From JAPYWM01 sp964489015 (GTDB lineage Bacteria; Bacteroidota; Bacteroidia; SpSt-205): 64,000 bases of DNA. Location: positions 62,001 through 126,000 of the forward strand of contig CAZAXD010000001.1 in assembly GCA_964489015.1 (NCBI GenBank), read 5' to 3'. The notes beneath the pieces were generated by a model. That model had not been told where the DNA came from. It ran no database searches and was given only the letters and a program-made list of their open reading frames with translations. This document shows, piece after piece, positions 43,624 through 50,718 of this stretch; within the stretch, counting starts at the first letter, position 1; each line of letters begins with the position of its first letter. A program made the position numbers and the translations under genes.

Positions 43624-44642
43624 CCACTCCCTCGATCTGGCTTGTTGATCAGGCCGAGTTGGAAGCGCAGCTTGTAAATTGGGGCTTTGCTCGGTATTAT
43701 GCTGGCAGTATTCTGCGTTGGCTGTGGGAACGCGGCATAACGGATCCCCAAGTCTATACGGACTTACCTTTGACACTGCGCCATTTAATTCGAGAGGCGT
43801 TTAGCTGGGAGACTCCTGTGCTCGTCCATCGTAGTGAGAGTCAAGATGGCACACAGAAATTCCTCTGGCGGTTAGCGGATGGTGCGCACATTGAAACGGT
43901 CTGGATACCACAGGGTCAGCGCTACACTCTTTGCATCTCGAGCCAGGTCGGCTGTAGTCTGAATTGTCGCTTTTGTGCGACGGGTCAGCTGGGCCTAAAG
44001 CGTCAGCTGGCCGCTCAGGAAATCTTACTTCAGCTTTATGCGGTTCGTTGGCAGCTCGGCTTGCCCGTAACGAATGTGGTCTTCATGGGAATGGGGGAGC
44101 CCCTGCTCAACTATTCAGCCGTGATGGGGGCTTTCGAACGCATGGTTCGTTTCATGAAAATGAGTCCGCGCCGCTTCACCTTTTCTACGGTAGGCATACC
44201 CAAAGGCATCTTGCGCCTGGCTGAGCGCAAGGAGCCCTTTGAGTTAGCCCTTTCGCTACACAGCGCTATTGAGTCGAAACGACAGGCCTTGATCCCATTA
44301 GCGGCTCACATTCCCCTGGCTGAACTGCGAGCAGCTATCGCTCAGTATTGTGAGAAGCGGCGAGAGTGGGTTACCTTAGAGTACGTCCTGTTAGAAGGCG
44401 TCAATGATGGCTGTGAAGATGCGGAGGCCCTACGGGCCTTTGTCGCACCGCCGGTTTATGCGAAAGTGAATATCATTGTTTACAATCCGGTGCCTGGGCT
44501 TTCCTTTCGTCCTTCTTCCCGTTTAGAGGCTTTTCGAAAGCAACTTTTACAAGATCGACTGCTAGCGACGGTTCGTCGCAGCCGTGGACAGGACATTGCA
44601 GCGGCTTGTGGACAGCTAGCCGCCCTTCCGCACAAGGCTTAA
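43620..44642 (+). CDS. rlmN: Dual-specificity 23S rRNA/tRNA adenine-C2 methyltransferase RlmN
   Basis: A radical SAM enzyme that methylates A2503 of 23S rRNA and A37 of some tRNAs. It has 340 residues from the ATG at 43620, which overlaps the rho stop as ATGA (an ATG at 43614 is also possible). The cluster motif CSLNCRFC has C112, C116 and C119. The C-terminal methyl-carrying Cys is C330 in IAAACGQLA. GMGEPLLN and the SLHSAIESKRQALIP segment are intact. Pairing with rho is an operon arrangement without obvious mechanistic link. Confidence 0.94.
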   Translation: MTTPSIWLVDQAELEAQLVNWGFARYYAGSILRWLWERGITDPQVYTDLPLTLRHLIREAFSWETPVLVHRSESQDGTQKFLWRLADGAHIETVWIPQGQRYTLCISSQVGCSLNCRFCATGQLGLKRQLAAQEILLQLYAVRWQLGLPVTNVVFMGMGEPLLNYSAVMGAFERMVRFMKMSPRRFTFSTVGIPKGILRLAERKEPFELALSLHSAIESKRQALIPLAAHIPLAELRAAIAQYCEKRREWVTLEYVLLEGVNDGCEDAEALRAFVAPPVYAKVNIIVYNPVPGLSFRPSSRLEAFRKQLLQDRLLATVRRSRGQDIAAACGQLAALPHKA

Positions 44643-44716
44643 GCATATCTGCGCTCGCTGTAGCGAGATGGCTGTCATCTGCCTTAAGTACAGACCGCAG
44701 ATTCGGAACTTTTCCA

Positions 44717-44724
44717 TACTTTTG
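44717..44724 (+). promoter_or_regulatory. Predicted -7 box (TACTTTTG) before the Fic-like gene
   Basis: The box ends 11 bases before the ATG at 44736, giving a leader of only a few nucleotides. It is likely to drive the long unit from the Fic-like gene to the methyltransferase at 50.7 kb. Confidence 0.5.
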
Positions 44725-44735
44725 TCCTTTACGCT

Positions 44736-46169
44736 ATGAGTGAGATGCTTTCGACTATGGAAGTTCGATTGAATTCCAGCTGGTTAGAGCTACCCCCCAG
44801 CCGGTGGAATCTGCTTAGTCCCAGTTGGCAAGCCAGGAAGGCTTACCTGGAGCAAGATGGCGCTTATGAGATGGCTGAGCGTGATTTATTTTGGCAGCAG
44901 GCAGTAGATTTTTTGGCCTTACAAGGAGAAGCGAGAGTCGATCGGGAAGCTTGGGAACGTTATCGGGCTAGCGATTATGAAGCTTGGGTCCTGACCTTGG
45001 GGGAAGCGCTTCCGACGCCGGCCGTGGCGCACGAACGGGTCCAAGCTTTGGCAGGCGCTTTGCTCGAGGCTTATCGGCAAGGTAAAGCCCAGGTGGCTCT
45101 GAGTGTGGCTTCCTGGAAGGCGCTAGTGGAAAAAGCCCTGGGTAAGCCGGTCGCCGGGCGCACTAATACCAATGGCCGCTACGTGGCCCCCCAAGCGATT
45201 GAGCCGGCGCTCGAGGCGCTATTTCGGGCTATTAATAGCCATATAGAACTGGGAGTCTCTCCGCTCATTTTGGCTGCTTGGGCTCATCACGTCCTGACGC
45301 AAATCAGGCCTTTTGAGGATGGGAATGCGCGAGCGGCTCTTTTGCTCACCAATTACCTCTTGGGGCGTGCAGAGGCAGCGCCGCTGTTACTCTTTGCTCG
45401 CGACCGGTGGGCGTACTACCAGGCGTTGCAGACTGCTGACCAGGGCCGAGTCACCACCTGGTGGAATCTTTTCTTGCAGGGACTCCAGCAAGCGGCGCTG
45501 TACCTGCTCTCATGGGGATATCCTCATCGGTTTGGCTTCGAGGAGAGTCGGACCCTTTATAGGCGTCGTCGAAATCACTGGCGCTCCCACCAAAACCGCG
45601 ACCGTTCCCAGGCTATCATGAATAACCGCTACACGGTCTTTGATTATGTAGAGGAGATCCTCAAAAACGTCGCTACCGAGCTTTCTAGCAGCGCCCCAGA
45701 AGCCGAAGCCCAGGGACTCAAGTCCCTTATCGCGAAAGCCTATCCGGATTCGCCGTATTACTACCAATTCACAGCCGACATCGTAGATTATGCGGCTAAG
45801 CACCGCTATCACTTCAACCGAAGCTTACCGCGGGGCTGGTTTAAGTTCAAGTTTTATCTATCGGCGAATAGGCGTTGTCAGGTTGTCTTTCCGATACACC
45901 ACGGCGGGCATGATGATGCGACGTTGGTGGTAGGGGCATTGTTGCATTACTTAGAACCGCTTAAGTATCAGCGCAAGCGCCGGCCTTCGCGCCGCTCTGG
46001 GCCCCAAAAGGAAAAGGTTGTCTACCTCTTTGCGCCGTTGGCTTTCGAGAGGGCGCCGATAGCCTTTTGGATCGGGGAGGATGTGGTCGCCGTCCGCAGC
46101 GTCCTTGAAGCCTATATCCGGGAGACGCTCCCTGCTGCGCTGACTGAGCTCGCTAATCAAATCTACTAA
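44736..46169 (+). CDS. Fic-fold pseudoenzyme with an unrecognised C-terminal domain
   Basis: 477 residues. The N-terminal half (about residues 1-260) is a Fic/Doc-type fold. It has an upstream flap-like segment (TNTNGRYVAPQAIEPAL, 143-159) and the Fic helix region LTQIRPFEDGNARAALLL (187-204). The active motif of Fic AMP-transferases is HxFx(D/E)GNGRxxR; here the catalytic His is Arg191, the second Gly is Ala198 and the last Arg is missing, so AMPylation is unlikely. A basic linker (275-290) leads to a C-terminal domain (about 295-477) with conserved-looking HHGGHDD and WIGEDV segments that I cannot assign. It is the first gene of a unit with DUF3822, an rRNA methyltransferase-like gene and lipid genes. 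Confidence 0.72.
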   Translation: MSEMLSTMEVRLNSSWLELPPSRWNLLSPSWQARKAYLEQDGAYEMAERDLFWQQAVDFLALQGEARVDREAWERYRASDYEAWVLTLGEALPTPAVAHERVQALAGALLEAYRQGKAQVALSVASWKALVEKALGKPVAGRTNTNGRYVAPQAIEPALEALFRAINSHIELGVSPLILAAWAHHVLTQIRPFEDGNARAALLLTNYLLGRAEAAPLLLFARDRWAYYQALQTADQGRVTTWWNLFLQGLQQAALYLLSWGYPHRFGFEESRTLYRRRRNHWRSHQNRDRSQAIMNNRYTVFDYVEEILKNVATELSSSAPEAEAQGLKSLIAKAYPDSPYYYQFTADIVDYAAKHRYHFNRSLPRGWFKFKFYLSANRRCQVVFPIHHGGHDDATLVVGALLHYLEPLKYQRKRRPSRRSGPQKEKVVYLFAPLAFERAPIAFWIGEDVVAVRSVLEAYIRETLPAALTELANQIY

Positions 46170-46171
46170 AC

Positions 46172-47068
46172 ATGACTATCGTCAAAGCACCGCCTGCACA
46201 GGATTTATTTGCAGCGTCGGCTTTCAATCCCTCTTCTTTGAGCATTTATCACTTAGGGGTATACTTAGAGCGTGACTCGCTCTTGTATACGATTTCTAAT
46301 GTGCAGGATGAGCCTCTTTTCATTCGCTTTTACAAAAATCGCGATAGCTTAGAGCTTAGTCGATTTTTGGAGCTTCTGTGGCAGGAAGATGATTACCTGC
46401 GCAAGCGTTTTGCAAAGGTATTTTTTGTCTTAGACGCAGAAAAGTGGCTGCCTGTCCCAGCTGAGTACGTGCCGGATGGCAGTGAAGCCGGCTACCTGAG
46501 TAATTTTTATGAGATTGTAGAATCGGCTCTCCCGGCCTACCAATTTCGCAAGGACGTGCTTCGAGGCACGGGTGCCGCGATCATTTATGCTATAGAGCGA
46601 TCTTTGTATGAGCTCCTGACGAGCCGTCTGAGTGGGGCGATTTTGATTCATCGCGCTAGCCGCTATGTCCAAGTCGCTCTAGGTATGGCCGAAAAGCCTA
46701 TCAGCCAAAGGCCCTTTACAGGTATCGTCTTTCTGCATCTAAATCACTTCTACTACGTTTTATACCAGGGCTCTCAGCTAGTATTTGTGAACGGTTATCA
46801 TGCGGCTACGGCAGAAGACGTGCTCTATTACATTCAGGGCCTTCATAACCTGATGGGGATTGGACGGGGTGATGTAGGCGTAGCGGTGGGTGGTTACTCG
46901 TTGCTCAAGCCGTATGTTGTGCCGTACTTGTATCAGTTTTTTGGGGCGGGGTACCGCGATTTAGGCAAGCTCTTTTCAGCACCCTCTTCGCTCAAAGAGG
47001 CCAACCTTGGCGTGGAGGACATCATACCCCTAACGGGTTGGGGGCTCGGTGCGGATACTGCGGGGTAA
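46172..47068 (+). CDS. DUF3822 family protein
   Basis: 298 residues with no signal or membrane segment. It resembles DUF3822, a Bacteroidota family of actin/ASKHA-like appearance that typically sits just before rsmD, as it does here. It starts 2 bases after the Fic-like gene and overlaps the next gene by 20 bp. Function is unknown; the conserved adjacency to rsmD is the main clue. Confidence 0.72.
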   Translation: MTIVKAPPAQDLFAASAFNPSSLSIYHLGVYLERDSLLYTISNVQDEPLFIRFYKNRDSLELSRFLELLWQEDDYLRKRFAKVFFVLDAEKWLPVPAEYVPDGSEAGYLSNFYEIVESALPAYQFRKDVLRGTGAAIIYAIERSLYELLTSRLSGAILIHRASRYVQVALGMAEKPISQRPFTGIVFLHLNHFYYVLYQGSQLVFVNGYHAATAEDVLYYIQGLHNLMGIGRGDVGVAVGGYSLLKPYVVPYLYQFFGAGYRDLGKLFSAPSSLKEANLGVEDIIPLTGWGLGADTAG

Positions 47069-47597
47069 ATGGCGGGGACGAGCCATCGATTTCCCTGGGG
47101 CAGCGTCTACGCGTCCCCTCTCGGCCCGTGCCCGAGAAGCGCTATTCAATACCTTGGAGTCCCGCTGGTCCATACCGGGCAAAAGGGTACTGGATCTTTT
47201 TGCAGGTAGTGGTGCAGTAGGGTTGGAGTTTTTATCGCGAGGCGCAGCTCACTGTACCTTTGTAGAGAAGGACCCGGTTGTTTTGCGGCATTTGCGTCAG
47301 CTTGTTGAGCGCTGGGGTATCTCCTTGCAGGTTCAGGTTGTTGCGGCCGATGTGCTTGATTTTTTGGCGGGGCCGCCGCAATCTTTCGATTTCATTTACA
47401 TTGGGTCTCCCTATCGATATTGGAAGCGGGCTGCGGTACTAGAGGCGGTTCGGGGCGGTTGGATCGGACCGGGCGGCTGCTATGTGCTAGAGCATCCGCT
47501 GTATGAGTCTTATGCGGATAGGCCGGGCTTTTGGCGGGCGGCGCGATACCTTAGTGGCCTACTCAGTTTTTTTGTCTATGAGGAGCTGGGTCTCTAG
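47049..47597 (+). CDS. rsmD: RsmD-like methyltransferase with altered catalytic motif
   Basis: 182 residues with the RsmD layout: N-terminal RILRGKWRGRAI and TRPLSARAREALFN segments, SAM motif VLDLFAGSGAVGLE (about residues 47-60) and the acidic E73 loop. RsmD normally makes m2G966 in 16S rRNA using a D/N-P-P-Y/F motif after strand 4. Here this position reads GSPY (G119-S120-P121-Y122), which removes the catalytic acidic or amide residue and the first proline. The GTG start lies inside the end of DUF3822 (20-bp overlap). It may be a weakened or re-purposed enzyme. Confidence 0.82.
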   Translation: MRILRGKWRGRAIDFPGAASTRPLSARAREALFNTLESRWSIPGKRVLDLFAGSGAVGLEFLSRGAAHCTFVEKDPVVLRHLRQLVERWGISLQVQVVAADVLDFLAGPPQSFDFIYIGSPYRYWKRAAVLEAVRGGWIGPGGCYVLEHPLYESYADRPGFWRAARYLSGLLSFFVYEELGL

Positions 47598-47619
47598 GCG
47601 GTATGTATGGGGTCTGGTC

Positions 47620-48618
47620 ATGGCCTTTGGGCGAGCCGCTACCCTGCGCCGCCTTAGGCAGGCCGTTAAGGTCCGTTTGTCGTATGAATTGGCACGCCGA
47701 AAGTGGGCCTGGATTCCACCCGATTATCCATTATTTTTAGGGGTAGAGCCCACTACGGCTTGTAATCTTCGCTGTCCCCATTGCATTTCGGGGCTTGGGG
47801 CCTTCACGAGACCCACGGGTCGCCTGGTCTCTGAGCACCTCGAGCAGTGGCTGGACGAGCTACAAGCTAGGCTTTGGGGCGTTTTATTTTACTTTCAAGG
47901 GGAGCCTTTATTGCATCCCGAGATCGGCCGTCTCATTCTTTTATCTTCTCGTTACAAGCTCTTTACCTCGCTCAGTACCAATGCCCACTTCCTGACAGAA
48001 GAAAAATGCTATGAGCTCATAGCGAGTGGATTGACGCACTTGCGGATTTCGATCGATGGGCTGACGCAGCAGAGCTATGCGCATTATCGAATAGAAGGGC
48101 AGTTAGAAACGGTTTTGGACGGGCTTTCTCGCCTTTTGCGGAGGCGTCAGGCCTTTGGCGGCCCGTTCCCACTCATTGAGCTGCAAATGATTGTCTTTCG
48201 TCATAATGTGCACGAAGCGGAGACTTTCTTAAGCTGGGCGCGAAAGCTTGGTGTCGATGCAGCTCGGCTCAAGACAGCCCAGGTCCTGGAGCCTACCTCG
48301 GAGGCGATCAAGCAGTGGATAGCTCCTGCGGCTAGCCGCTACCAGCAGGCACCTGATGGCGGGATTACCGCTGGTGCCGTGCCAAACTTCTGCTGGCGTT
48401 TATGGCGGGCTGCGGAGATAACGTGGGACGGTCGCGTGTTGCCCTGCTGCTTTGATAAGAACGCCAATCATACCTTTGGGGAAATGAAGGCAGGACAACC
48501 TTTTAGGGTGGCTTGGCATAGCCCTCTGGCCCAGCGCTTTCGCCGGCAGGTTTTTACGGATCGGCGCCAGATTGCTATCTGTCGAAACTGTTCAGAAGGG
48601 GCAAAAGTATGGCTATAA
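47620..48618 (+). CDS. Radical SAM protein with SPASM-type C-terminus
   Basis: 332 residues. The radical SAM cluster motif is TTACNLRCPHC (C48, C52, C55). The TIM-barrel core includes FYFQGEPLLHP and a LRISIDGLT segment. The C-terminal cysteines C258, C276/C277, C321 and C324 resemble a SPASM/auxiliary-cluster domain. Substrate unknown; no small precursor peptide gene is adjacent. The start is uncertain: ATG at 47620 lies after the rsmD stop, whereas ATG at 47578 would overlap it. Confidence 0.82.
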   Translation: MAFGRAATLRRLRQAVKVRLSYELARRKWAWIPPDYPLFLGVEPTTACNLRCPHCISGLGAFTRPTGRLVSEHLEQWLDELQARLWGVLFYFQGEPLLHPEIGRLILLSSRYKLFTSLSTNAHFLTEEKCYELIASGLTHLRISIDGLTQQSYAHYRIEGQLETVLDGLSRLLRRRQAFGGPFPLIELQMIVFRHNVHEAETFLSWARKLGVDAARLKTAQVLEPTSEAIKQWIAPAASRYQQAPDGGITAGAVPNFCWRLWRAAEITWDGRVLPCCFDKNANHTFGEMKAGQPFRVAWHSPLAQRFRRQVFTDRRQIAICRNCSEGAKVWL

Positions 48619-49274
48619 TGCGCTTTCATCCGGCAGGCCGCTATTGGATAATTGGGACTCTTCTCGCGGGGCCGCTTCTTGCCTTAGTGCTTAGCCCAAT
48701 AAGGGCTTCATTGGCTTGGTGGGTAGGCCTTGGCGTAGGGTGGGGGCTGGTGCTCGGCTTCATGCTTAATTTCTTTCGATATCCCCGACGAGTAGGACCC
48801 TTCAAACCAGATAAGATTTATGCGCCCTGTGATGGCCGTGTCGTGCTAGTGCAAAGGACCTTTGAACCGCGTTACTTTCAAGAAGAGATGATTCAGGTTA
48901 GCATCTTTATGTCTCCTCTCAACGTCCATGTGAACTGGGCGCCTGCCGGCGGCACCTTGATCGAGCGGCAGTATCAAAAGGGGTATTATCTGGTCGCATG
49001 GCATCCCAAGGCGTCGTTTCTCAATGAGCAGTCTTTTTTAGCGGTAGTTGGAGAGCTGCCTAGTCGTCGCTATGCGCTGCGCCAGATCGCAGGGGTCTTA
49101 GCTAGGCGCATTCTAACCTATCCGGAGCCTCTCTCGCCTATTGCCCAAGGCGCAGAAATAGGCTTTATCCTGTTTGGTTCGCGTGTAGACGTGCTTTTAC
49201 CCCTGGACGTCTGGGTCCTTGTCCAAGTGGGAGACCGCGTGAAGGGCGCCCAAACGCCTATTGCTTCCTGGTAA
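48618..49274 (+). CDS. psd: Phosphatidylserine decarboxylase family protein
   Basis: Makes phosphatidylethanolamine from phosphatidylserine at the inner membrane. It has 218 residues, the short Bacteroidota/archaetidylserine-type form. Two N-terminal hydrophobic segments (about residues 11-26 and 34-52). His in SPLNVHVNW (about residue 104) and the self-cleaving GS pair G187-S188 in FGSRVDV, which would create the pyruvoyl group, are intact. The ATG at 48618 overlaps the upstream TAA stop (TAATG); an ATG at 48609 is possible. Confidence 0.9.
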   Translation: MRFHPAGRYWIIGTLLAGPLLALVLSPIRASLAWWVGLGVGWGLVLGFMLNFFRYPRRVGPFKPDKIYAPCDGRVVLVQRTFEPRYFQEEMIQVSIFMSPLNVHVNWAPAGGTLIERQYQKGYYLVAWHPKASFLNEQSFLAVVGELPSRRYALRQIAGVLARRILTYPEPLSPIAQGAEIGFILFGSRVDVLLPLDVWVLVQVGDRVKGAQTPIASW

Positions 49275-49277
49275 CCT

Positions 49278-49886
49278 ATGCACATCGCTATCGCAGGTAA
49301 TATCGGGGCTGGCAAGACGCATACAGCCGCCATCTTGTCCAGTGCTTTCGGATTTAAGGTCGCTTATGAGAGCGACGAATCGAATCCCTTCTTGCAGGAC
49401 TTTTATGAGGATATGGTGCGCTGGGCCTTTCCTATGCAGATATTCCTCCTCAATCGGCGCCTAGAGACGACCCTTCAGATCCAACGCTCCAGCGAAAATT
49501 ATATACAGGACCGTACTCTTTATGAGGACGCCGAAGTGTTTGCGCCAGTTCTCGTAGAAATGGAAATCTTACCGGCCAGAGAATATGCTGTTTATCAAGC
49601 CCTGTATGAAAAGATTGCTTCTCTGATTCGCCCTCCCGACCTGCTTGTTTATTTACGGGCTTCTGTGCCGATACTAGTGGAGCAGATTCTGTCGCGCGGA
49701 CGCTCCTACGAGGAAAATATCAGCTTGGAGTATATCCGCCGACTCAATCAAGCCTATGAGGCTTGGTTTGCCCGTTATGACCGCGGACCCAAGCTGGTGG
49801 TTCCCATGGATGAGCTGCATGGTCAGGAGGATGCACCAGCTCGTCTTGTAGATCTCGTAGCTCGGCATATTTTCTCGCTCTTTTAG
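49278..49886 (+). CDS. Deoxynucleoside kinase family protein
   Basis: Phosphorylates a deoxynucleoside (deoxyadenosine, deoxyguanosine or deoxycytidine) in salvage. It has 202 residues. The P-loop is GNIGAGKT (7-14), DRTLYED (78-84) is the catalytic/base-binding motif, and the lid region is RGRSYEENI. All are canonical for the dNK/dCK family. The exact base preference is not readable. Confidence 0.9.
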   Translation: MHIAIAGNIGAGKTHTAAILSSAFGFKVAYESDESNPFLQDFYEDMVRWAFPMQIFLLNRRLETTLQIQRSSENYIQDRTLYEDAEVFAPVLVEMEILPAREYAVYQALYEKIASLIRPPDLLVYLRASVPILVEQILSRGRSYEENISLEYIRRLNQAYEAWFARYDRGPKLVVPMDELHGQEDAPARLVDLVARHIFSLF

Positions 49887-49888
49887 CC

Positions 49889-50677
49889 ATGACGCTCACT
49901 CATCACAAGGAGCCGCGGCTTAGATACGAGCAGCAGTACCTGACCGCGAAAAATTATATCCTTCCCTGGATCGCCTCTTACAAGCGACTTTCTCCAGATA
50001 TTCAGGTCTTGGATATCGGTTGCGGGGAGGGAGGCGTCCTAAGAGCTTTTGGCGAGATAGGTTGTACAGGGGTCGGCATTGACCTAAATCCCCATGCTAT
50101 CGAGCTAGCCCGTGCTTTCACACAGACCGAAGGCCTCCATACCAGGGTCCGATTCCAAATCCAGAATGTTTACGATCTAGACCCAAAGGAGGCTTTTGAC
50201 GTGATTATTTTTAAGGATAGCATCGAGCACATACCCAATCAGGCCCAGGTTTTAGCTCAGGTTAGGCGATATCTGAAGCCAGATGGTCTTGTCTTTCTAG
50301 GGTTTCCGCCGTGGCTCATGCCCTTTGGGGGCCATCAGCAAGTCTTACCTTCCCGCTTTTGGGCATTTTTGCCGTATTATCATTTGCTACCGCGTGTTGT
50401 GTATCGAGCCTGCTTACGATGGGCGACTCGAGACGCTGCCATGATAGCTGAACTTTTGCAGCTCAAGACCCTCGGCCTCCTTACCCACCGCTTCGAATCT
50501 ATGGCGCGCCAGGCTGGGTATCGCCTCGTTGCTCGCGAGCTTTGGCTGATTAGCCCTATTTATCGGTATAAGTTTGGGATTCGGCCCATGAAACAAGGTA
50601 AGTGGATAGCTAAGATTCCGTATATCCGAGATTTTATTTCGACGGCAGCTTACTATTTATTAGCTTCGTCGAAATAG
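49889..50677 (+). CDS. Class I SAM-dependent methyltransferase
   Basis: 262 residues with SAM motif I VLDIGCGEGG (about residues 40-49) and acidic GIDLNPHAIELA (strand 2). A DSIEHIPNQAQVL segment is typical of the Methyltransf_11 group. The C-terminal ~110 residues resemble those of small-molecule or quinone/lipid methyltransferases but no substrate can be named. Last gene of the Fic-led unit. Confidence 0.8.
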   Translation: MTLTHHKEPRLRYEQQYLTAKNYILPWIASYKRLSPDIQVLDIGCGEGGVLRAFGEIGCTGVGIDLNPHAIELARAFTQTEGLHTRVRFQIQNVYDLDPKEAFDVIIFKDSIEHIPNQAQVLAQVRRYLKPDGLVFLGFPPWLMPFGGHQQVLPSRFWAFLPYYHLLPRVVYRACLRWATRDAAMIAELLQLKTLGLLTHRFESMARQAGYRLVARELWLISPIYRYKFGIRPMKQGKWIAKIPYIRDFISTAAYYLLASSK

Positions 50678-50707
50678 ATAACTAGGAAGGGATAGAGGGG
50701 GTCTCGT

Positions 50708-50715
50708 TACTTTTG
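50708..50715 (+). promoter_or_regulatory. Predicted -7 box (TACTTTTG) of the amidohydrolase gene
   Basis: The box ends three bases before the ATG at 50719. A start two codons earlier would lie inside the box, so the box decides the start. Confidence 0.55.
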
Positions 50716-50718
50716 TGC

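Noticed and set aside
44654..44667. Small hairpin CTCGC-TGTA-GCGAG after rlmN as a terminator
   Set aside because: The stem is only five or six pairs and no T-run follows, so I do not call an intrinsic terminator.
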